In this document: piece by piece, positions 14,127 to 19,115 of the stretch
How positions within the stretch are numbered: the first letter of the stretch is position 1
Layout of the letters: each line of letters begins with the position of its first letter
Assembly: GCA_023388835.1 (NCBI GenBank)
Contig: JAEWFK010000127.1
Location: 1 to 19,115, forward strand
From: Pseudomonadota bacterium
GTDB lineage: Bacteria > Pseudomonadota > Gammaproteobacteria > Burkholderiales > Burkholderiaceae_B
Reading direction: 5' to 3'
DNA length: 19,115 nt
Made by a program: the position numbers and the translations under genes
The notes under the pieces: model-generated
Seen by the model: the letters and a program-made list of their open reading frames with translations, nothing else
What the model was told of the DNA's origin: nothing
Databases searched by the model: none

Positions 14127-15760
14127 TTGGCTGGATGCAGCATCTTCCCATACTGCCCGTGGTCATCCCGCTGATATGCGGGGCGCTCATGCTGATCGTG
14201 CGCGACGGAAACCGGCACGGTCGACTCACTCTGGGATTTGTTTCCATAGCGGCGCAACTCGCGGCCGCCATCGCGCTGCTGTGCATGTCGGCGGGCTACA
14301 TCGCGACCGACTGGCCCGACGGCGTCGGCGTCTACTTGCTGGGCGACTGGCCGGCGCCTTTCGGCATCGTGGCGGTGGTGGACCGCCTCGCGGCCGTCAT
14401 GCTCATACTCACCGCCACGCTGGGGATGTGTTCCTGGATATACGCGACCGCGCGCTGGGACCGTGCCGGCGTGCATTTCCATCCCTTGTTCCAGTTCCTA
14501 CTGATGGGTCTGAACGGTGCCTTCCTGACCGGAGACCTGTTCAACCTGTTCGTTTTCTTCGAAGTGTTACTGGCGGCATCGTATGGGCTCGCCTTGCATG
14601 GGTCCGGGCGGGCGCGGGTATCCGCGGGGCTGCACTACGTGGCGGTGAACCTGGTCGCGTCTTTCCTGCTTCTGATCGCCATGGCGATGATCTACGGCGT
14701 GACCGGTTCGCTGAACATGGCCGATCTGGCCGCGCGGGCCGGCGAACTCGGGGGGCCGGACCGGCGCCTCTTCGAATCGGGCGCCGCCATCCTGGGAATC
14801 GCCTTCCTGATCAAGGCCGCCGCCTGGCCGCTGAACTTCTGGCTGCCGGCGACCTACGCCAACGCCAGCGCGCCCGTCGCCGCGGTGTTCATGATCATGA
14901 CCAAGGTGGGCGTCTATGCCCTGCTTCGCATAGGCTCCCTGCTGCTGCCCACGGGCGCACCGGCCGCGTTTGGCGGTGAATGGATGTTTCCGGTGGGTAT
15001 CGCCACGCTGGGCTTCGGCATCATCGGCCTGATCGCTGCGCCGCAGCCTGAACGCCAGGCCAGCTACTGCGCCATCATATCGTCCGGCACGCTGTTCGCT
15101 GCCTTGGGGATGCCTGGCGTCACCCTCACCGGCCCGGCGCTGTTCTATCTGGTGTCCTCGGTGCTGGCGCTGGGCGCCTTCTTCATGCTGCTGGAAATGG
15201 TGGAGCGCACACAGGCCTTCGGGGCGGACCTCCTGGCCGTCAGTCTGGAAGCCTTCGATCTCGAGGATCCCGAATCCCCGGACCGCAGCGATGACGTCGT
15301 CGGGGTGGCGATTCCGGCCGCCATGGTTTTCCTGGGCCTTTCATTCGTTGCCTGCGCGCTGCTGATCGCAGGCCTGCCGCCCATGTCGGGCTTCGTGGCG
15401 AAGTTCACTTTGCTTTCGGCCGCGTTGCAGACGGCGGCCGGCGCTCCGGGCACGGGAACGTGGCTGCTGATTGGTGTCGTACTGTTTTCGGGACTCGCCT
15501 GCATCATCGCGCTCGGACGCACCGGCATCCGGCTGTTCTGGAGCGTCGAGGACACCATCACCCCACGCCTGCGGCTGAGCGAAGCGGGGCCGGTCACTTT
15601 GCTGATCTTCGCCTGTATCGGCCTTTCGATCTGGGCCGGGCCCGTGATGCGCTACCTGGATGAAACGGCCGATTATCTGGGTACACCCAGCGCCTATATC
15701 AATGCCGTGCTCACTCAGAACCCCGGGCGGAACGTTGCTCCGGTGGAGGGCCAGCCATGA
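14123..15760 (+). CDS. mrpD: Mrp antiporter subunit D
   Basis: NuoM/NuoN-like antiporter subunit of 545 residues with about fourteen helices. Key residues are E147 (LFVFFEVLL), K231 (FLIKAAAWPLNFWLPATYA) and K261 (IMTKVGVYALLR), the conserved proton-translocation set. GTG 14123 overlaps the mrpC TGA and has GGGAGG upstream at a normal distance. A later ATG (14135) is possible but poorer placed. The loop around residues 370-390 (EAFDLEDPESPDRSDD) is strongly acidic and hydrophilic. The 3' end overlaps mrpE by ATGA. Confidence 0.95.
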   Translation: MIGWMQHLPILPVVIPLICGALMLIVRDGNRHGRLTLGFVSIAAQLAAAIALLCMSAGYIATDWPDGVGVYLLGDWPAPFGIVAVVDRLAAVMLILTATLGMCSWIYATARWDRAGVHFHPLFQFLLMGLNGAFLTGDLFNLFVFFEVLLAASYGLALHGSGRARVSAGLHYVAVNLVASFLLLIAMAMIYGVTGSLNMADLAARAGELGGPDRRLFESGAAILGIAFLIKAAAWPLNFWLPATYANASAPVAAVFMIMTKVGVYALLRIGSLLLPTGAPAAFGGEWMFPVGIATLGFGIIGLIAAPQPERQASYCAIISSGTLFAALGMPGVTLTGPALFYLVSSVLALGAFFMLLEMVERTQAFGADLLAVSLEAFDLEDPESPDRSDDVVGVAIPAAMVFLGLSFVACALLIAGLPPMSGFVAKFTLLSAALQTAAGAPGTGTWLLIGVVLFSGLACIIALGRTGIRLFWSVEDTITPRLRLSEAGPVTLLIFACIGLSIWAGPVMRYLDETADYLGTPSAYINAVLTQNPGRNVAPVEGQP

Positions 15761-16245
15761 AGCGCGTGATCAACTGGCTTTATCTGCCTTCGATGCTGCT
15801 GGGCCTGTGGCTGTTGCTCAACGACAGTCTGTCTCCGGGCAACATTGTCCTGGGCGGCGCCTTGGCCCTGTTCTTCGGCTGGGCTTCCCAAGCGCTGCGG
15901 CCCTTGCGCGCCCGTCCCCGCAGGCCCTGGGTAGCCGTAAAATTGGTCGTGCGCGTGGCGATTGATGTCTTCAACTCCAACCTCGAGGTGGCACGCATCA
16001 TCTGGGTCGGACGCTCCCAGATATCGCCGGGATTCATCAAGATCCCCATTTCGATGAAGGACCCCCACGGCCTGGCGGCACTCTCCTGCATCGTCACCTA
16101 CACTCCCGGCACGGTATGGTCTGAGCTTGCGGAAGATGAAGGGCTGTTGACACTACACGTACTCGACCTCAAGGACGAATCCTACTGGATACACAAGATC
16201 CAGTACGACTACGAGCGTCCGCTGAAGGAGATATTCGAATCATGA
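15757..16245 (+). CDS. mrpE: Mrp antiporter subunit E
   Basis: A 162-residue subunit with two N-terminal membrane helices (about 5-45) followed by a cytoplasmic domain. FNSNLEVARIIWVGR, GLAALSCIVTYTPGTVW and LHVLDLKDESYW fit the MrpE/MnhE family, needed for assembly or stability of the antiporter. ATG 15757 overlaps the mrpD stop and has GGAGGG upstream. The gene ends in an ATGA overlap with mrpF. Confidence 0.94.
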   Translation: MKRVINWLYLPSMLLGLWLLLNDSLSPGNIVLGGALALFFGWASQALRPLRARPRRPWVAVKLVVRVAIDVFNSNLEVARIIWVGRSQISPGFIKIPISMKDPHGLAALSCIVTYTPGTVWSELAEDEGLLTLHVLDLKDESYWIHKIQYDYERPLKEIFES

Positions 16246-16523
16246 ACCAGATCCTCTACCTGGCTTCCAGCTTTGCGCTGGGTTGCTTCGTCATCGGCGC
16301 GTGCCTGTCGGCCTACCGGCTCAGCACCGGGCCGACAGCAGCCGATCGTGTTCTGGCGCTGGACACGATGTACATCAACGGCATGCTGATTCTGCTGACA
16401 CTGGGCTTGCGGTTCAATTCTTCGCTTTATTTCGACATCGCCCTGCTCATCTGCATCTTCGGATTTGTAGGCTCGGTGGCCATGGCCAAATTCCTGCTTC
16501 GCGGCGAGGTCATCGAACCATGA
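16242..16523 (+). CDS. mrpF: Mrp antiporter subunit F
   Basis: Small 93-residue subunit with three membrane helices. RLSTGPTAADRVLALDTMYIN (from residue 26) and LYFDIALLICIFGFVGSVA are typical of MrpF. It starts within the mrpE stop (ATGA) and its TGA overlaps the mrpG ATG. Length is normal for the family. Confidence 0.94.
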   Translation: MNQILYLASSFALGCFVIGACLSAYRLSTGPTAADRVLALDTMYINGMLILLTLGLRFNSSLYFDIALLICIFGFVGSVAMAKFLLRGEVIEP

Positions 16524-16855
16524 TGGCCGATCTCCCCGCCTGGGCCGCCCTAGTCATCTCCTTTTTGCTGGTGGTCGCCGGTTTTTTTGCAGTCACCGGT
16601 TCCTTGGGCCTACTGCGCCTTCCCACCTTTTACAGCCGGATTCATGCGCCAACGCTAGGCAATACCCTGGCGTCCTTTTGCCTGGTTGTATCGATTCTTA
16701 TCACGGCGTCTTTCGTCCAGCACCGCTTTGTGGTCCATTCCTTGCTGGTAAGTTTTTTCCTAATCATTACGTCACCCGTGACGGCCATGCTGCTCATGCG
16801 GGCTGCAATCAAACGGCAGCTGCGGCACACGGCAAAGGATCGGGAGCAGGACTGA
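16520..16855 (+). CDS. mrpG: Mrp antiporter subunit G
   Basis: Last subunit of the antiporter, 111 residues with three helices. GSLGLLRLPTFYSRIHAPT (from residue 27) and SFFLIITSPVTAMLL (76-90) mark the MrpG/PhaG family. Two consecutive ATG codons (16520 and 16523) are possible starts; the first overlaps the mrpF stop. The gene ends with a polar tail. A short stem (16855-16870) follows directly. Confidence 0.94.
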   Translation: MMADLPAWAALVISFLLVVAGFFAVTGSLGLLRLPTFYSRIHAPTLGNTLASFCLVVSILITASFVQHRFVVHSLLVSFFLIITSPVTAMLLMRAAIKRQLRHTAKDREQD

Positions 16856-16870
16856 GCGGACACATCCGCT
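16855..16870 (+). terminator. Weak stem-loop at the end of the Mrp operon
   Basis: AGCGGA-CACA-TCCGCT forms a 6-bp stem with a 4-base loop right at the mrpG stop, followed 13 bases later by TTTT. It is too short and too far from the T-run for a confident terminator, so read-through into the next gene is possible. Confidence 0.25.
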
Positions 16871-16933
16871 TGCACAGGGCGGGTTTTCACCTAGATATAC
16901 TGCCCTTGTAACCGTCTCACAACAGGAGGTTCC

Positions 16934-17584
16934 ATGAAGGCAATTGAACACGCATTTCGTCCCGGGCGCATGGCGCTGATCATCGCAGCAGCCGGTCTGA
17001 TGCCGCTCGCAGCGAACGCTCAAGGCGCGTCGATGTCGGAAATGCAGGCCCGCTACAAGGAAGACATCCAGCGATGCGCGACCATCACTGATCCCGAAAG
17101 CAAGAAGACTTGCCGTCGGGAAGCCGGCGCCGCCATCCACGAAGCGCGCAACAACCGCCTGGTTCGTGGAAACGTCGACCCTGCTGCAAACGCTGCGGCA
17201 CGGTGCCAGCGATTGCCCGGTGACCAGCGTGCCGACTGCGAGCGCCTGATGCGTGACGGCAGCGCCGTAGAGCACGGTAGTGTCAGCGGCGGCGGTGTGT
17301 TGCGCGAAATGACCATCACGGTCCCTGCGGACTCGACCGCCCCGGCCGGCACCTACGGTTCGCAGACGGCGCCTGCCGGCACGTATGGGACACCGTCAAC
17401 CCCGGGCTATGGAGCCCAGCCCGTTCCAGGGGCTGCCCCGGTGCCGCCGGCATCGGGCAGCTACCGTAGCCAGCCCGCCCCGTCGACACAGGGCAGCTAC
17501 GGAACCCAGCCCGCTCCGGGAAGCTATGGCACCCAACCCGCGCCTGCAGCGCCCAGCGGCTACGGAACCCAGCCGATGCGTTAA
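16934..17584 (+). CDS. Secreted cysteine-motif protein with YGTQPAP repeat tail
   Basis: Predicted periplasmic or secreted protein of 216 residues and unknown function. The signal peptide spans residues 1-29, with likely cleavage at ANA-Q. The mature N-terminal half has two related cysteine motifs, C48-x11-C60 followed by RREAGAAIHEA and C91-x10-C102 followed by ERLM, suggesting two disulfide-paired helical hairpins. GSVSGGGVLREMTITV (115-130) then leads into a disordered tail of imperfect Y-G-(T/S)-Q-P-A-P units (about 140-216). I recall betaproteobacterial hypothetical proteins with the same Cys and GSVxGGG layout and no repeat tail. AGGAGG precedes ATG 16934. A TATACT at 16896-16901 may be its own -10. 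A long stem-loop lies just after the stop. Confidence 0.85.
   Translation: MKAIEHAFRPGRMALIIAAAGLMPLAANAQGASMSEMQARYKEDIQRCATITDPESKKTCRREAGAAIHEARNNRLVRGNVDPAANAAARCQRLPGDQRADCERLMRDGSAVEHGSVSGGGVLREMTITVPADSTAPAGTYGSQTAPAGTYGTPSTPGYGAQPVPGAAPVPPASGSYRSQPAPSTQGSYGTQPAPGSYGTQPAPAAPSGYGTQPMR
17343..17577 (+). repeat. Imperfect coding repeats in the secreted protein
   Basis: Units such as GGCAGCTACGGAACCCAGCC recur with variations, encoding G-S-Y-G-T-Q-P-A-P-like segments at least six times. Spacing is irregular and base identity partial, suggesting expansion by slippage or recombination under selection for a flexible Pro/Gly-rich tail. Confidence 0.7.
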
Positions 17585-17589
17585 TACGC

Positions 17590-17619
17590 CAGCGCTTCGG
17601 CCCCTTGGCCGAAGCGCTG
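17590..17619. terminator. 13-bp stem-loop between convergent genes
   Basis: CAGCGCTTCGGCC-CCTT-GGCCGAAGCGCTG is a perfect 13-bp inverted repeat with a 4-base loop, 6 bases after the stop of the secreted-protein gene and 58 bases beyond the kinase stop. There is no adjacent T-run on either strand; the nearest, TTTTT, is at 17645-17649. It probably protects or terminates transcripts from one or both sides. Confidence 0.6.
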
Positions 17620-17677
17620 CATCACCCCTCGATCGGCCGGCTCGTTTTTAAGACCTGATTCCGGCACGGATCTCTAT

Positions 17678-18793
17678 TCAGGAACGAACGCCGCAGTTGC
17701 GCCACCCATCCAGGCGATTCAATCGGGCTCCCTTGCGCGGCCCTGGAAATACAACGGTGATCCGAGTCCCCGGGAAAGCGGGCCGACTGACCAGGTTCCA
17801 CCAGGCGCCATGCGCCCTCGCGATTTCACGCACAATGGCCAAGCCCAGCCCTGATCCTCCGGAGAGGCTGCCCGGCGCCCGGTAAAAAGCTTCGAACACA
17901 CGTTCGGCTTCGTCCGGCGACATGCCCGGCCCGTCATCCTCTACCGTCAACGCGGGCGGATTGGCGCCCACGTGCAGGCGGATAGCACTCGCTCCCCTGC
18001 CATAGCGCAAGGCATTGTCGATCAGATTGCTCAGCAGCTCCTCCATCAGCAGAGGGTCGATATCCACCCACACCGCGTCGTCCGGTGCGGTCATTTCGAG
18101 GGCAAGGCCTGCTGCACGCGTGCGGGGCACCCATTCCGCAGCGCTGAGGCGCACCCACTCACCCAAGTCGCTGCGTACGAAGCTGTCCTGGGGGCGCGTT
18201 GACGAATCAGCTCGAGCGAGTACCAACAATTGCCGCCCCAGGCGTATCATCCGGTCGTTCACCGAATTGATGCGCTCCGCGCGCTCCCGTATATCGGGCG
18301 GCAGCTCGCCGGCCAGCATCAGTTCGCATTCCAGCTTAAGGCCGGCCAGTGGCGTGCGTAGCTGATGCGCCGCGTGCCCGACGAAACGGCGTTGCGCCTG
18401 CACGGCTTCGTCGAGCCGGTGCAGAAGGTCGTTGATGTGCATGATGAGCGGGGCGATTTCGCTCGAGAGCGCTGTCGTATCGAGCGGCTGCAGATCGTCG
18501 ATGGAACGCTGGCTGATTTCCAGCGACAGGCGGCTGACACTGTCGAGCCCCGATCGTATACCGCTGATGAGCATCCCGCCGAACACGACGAGCAACACCA
18601 ATTGGCTCAGCAGCATGGCCCAGAACAGGTCGCGTTCCAGCCATTCTTCGAGACTGATCGTACCGGTGAAATACCAGGTGGCGATGACGTCCATCACGAT
18701 CAGCACAAGCACGCCCGGCATCAGCCGGACCACTAGATGCCGCGCGAGGGACCCGCGCGGTACCAGCCGCGCAATGCGGCTACGCAGCTTCAT
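17678..18793 (-). CDS. Sensor histidine kinase with minimal periplasmic domain (TctE/QseC-like)
   Basis: Inner-membrane two-component kinase of 371 residues. Two helices (about 19-43 and 57-78) enclose only about 13 periplasmic residues, so no folded outer sensor domain exists. A HAMP-like linker (79-135) leads to the phospho-acceptor box GHAAHQLRTPLAG (H143), the N box LLSNLIDNALRYG (N260), the G1 box DDGPGM (286-291) and the G2 box GGSGLGLAIVREIA (312-325). HQLRTPL places it with TctE/QseC-like kinases. ATG 18793 overlaps the stop of the upstream response regulator by 14 bases, so the pair is co-translated. The signal is unknown, and the design suggests sensing in or near the membrane or through a partner. 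Confidence 0.93.
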   Translation of the reverse strand: MKLRSRIARLVPRGSLARHLVVRLMPGVLVLIVMDVIATWYFTGTISLEEWLERDLFWAMLLSQLVLLVVFGGMLISGIRSGLDSVSRLSLEISQRSIDDLQPLDTTALSSEIAPLIMHINDLLHRLDEAVQAQRRFVGHAAHQLRTPLAGLKLECELMLAGELPPDIRERAERINSVNDRMIRLGRQLLVLARADSSTRPQDSFVRSDLGEWVRLSAAEWVPRTRAAGLALEMTAPDDAVWVDIDPLLMEELLSNLIDNALRYGRGASAIRLHVGANPPALTVEDDGPGMSPDEAERVFEAFYRAPGSLSGGSGLGLAIVREIARAHGAWWNLVSRPAFPGTRITVVFPGPRKGARLNRLDGWRNCGVRS

Positions 18794-19115
18794 CCGCTTC
18801 CAGCAGGTAGCCGAAGCCGCGTACTGTCTGGATCCCCGCGCCGGTACCTTCGAGCCGGCGCCGCAGCCGATAGATGTAGACCTCGACGGCATTCTCGCTG
18901 AAGTCGGCGTCCCAGGCGGAAAGCGAATTCACGATCTGGCGTTTCGTCACCACCTTGCCGGCCCGCAGCATCAACATTTCCAGCACGGAGAGCTCACGTA
19001 CGGAAAGATTGAGACGTTCACCGCCGGCGCGGACTTCTCGACCGACCGTATCAAATTGCAGCGGCCCCGCTTCGATGATTGCTTGTGCCTGACCTGCGCG
19101 TCGTCGGCCCAGTGC
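18780..19115 (-). CDS. OmpR/TctD-family response regulator, C-terminal part (N-terminus beyond window)
   Basis: The frame is open from the right edge to TAG 18780, giving the last 111 residues: a short linker and the complete winged-helix output domain. LNLSVRELSVLEMLMLRAG, VVTKRQIVNSLSAWD, ENAVEVYIYRLRRRLEG and IQTVRGFGYLLE are the standard OmpR/PhoB DNA-binding landmarks. The receiver domain with its phospho-accepting Asp lies outside the window. It is followed by the overlapping kinase gene. TctD/QseB-like assignment rests on the partner kinase and is provisional. Confidence 0.93.
   Translation of the reverse strand, partial: ALGRRRAGQAQAIIEAGPLQFDTVGREVRAGGERLNLSVRELSVLEMLMLRAGKVVTKRQIVNSLSAWDADFSENAVEVYIYRLRRRLEGTGAGIQTVRGFGYLLEADEAA

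Noticed and set aside
1..19115. Mobile elements, CRISPR arrays, tRNA or rRNA genes
   Set aside because: No transposase or integrase frames, no regularly spaced repeats and no recognisable stable RNA sequence were found on either strand.

Overview
The window looks like chromosomal DNA of a high-GC betaproteobacterium, most likely in the Burkholderiales and perhaps Alcaligenaceae (Bordetella/Achromobacter-like). This is inferred from protein style: a subunit I+III fused cytochrome oxidase, a YbfB/YjiJ-type transporter, an MrpAB fusion, and a small secreted cysteine protein of a kind I associate with that group. Nothing here fixes the genus. I see no rRNA, tRNA, CRISPR array, insertion sequence or phage gene. 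Coding density is high and the longest stretch without a gene is 242 bases (10599-10840).

Layout. (1) 1-2755, minus strand: ctaC and a ctaD whose reading frame runs past subunit I into a subunit III-like tail and off the left edge. (2) 2754-3918: a plus-strand DUF2231 membrane protein whose start codon interlocks with that of ctaC, an antisense-overlapping HemJ/CopD-like membrane protein, and a CsbD-family stress protein. (3) 4094-5299: a YbfB/YjiJ-family MFS transporter. (4) 5337-10598: a block that reads as an oxygen- or nitric-oxide-responsive module. It holds a nitronate monooxygenase-like flavoprotein, a divergent 12-helix histidine-rich membrane protein, a Crp/Fnr-family regulator without Fe-S cysteines, a YbaN/DUF454 protein and the anaerobic haem enzyme HemN. 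(5) 10841-16855, plus strand: a complete six-gene Mrp cation/proton antiporter operon (AB fusion, C, D, E, F, G) with every junction overlapping or 1 base apart. (6) 16934-17584: a small secreted protein with a repetitive Pro/Gly/Tyr/Gln tail. (7) 17678-19115, minus strand: a histidine kinase with almost no periplasmic domain and the C-terminal part of its OmpR-type response regulator, cut by the right edge.

How it works together. The strongest regulatory signal is a pair of FNR/Dnr-type palindromes. One (6615-6628) lies between the flavoprotein and the membrane protein, about 41-43 bp from a plausible start site in both directions. The other (10703-10716, a perfect palindrome) lies about 41.5 bp upstream of a plausible hemN start site. 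The Crp/Fnr regulator encoded between them carries the E-x-x-S-R recognition pattern expected to read such sites. I therefore infer a compact local regulon for low-oxygen or nitrosative conditions. The cytochrome oxidase cluster and the Mrp antiporter are bioenergetic neighbours, but I see no shared control sites.
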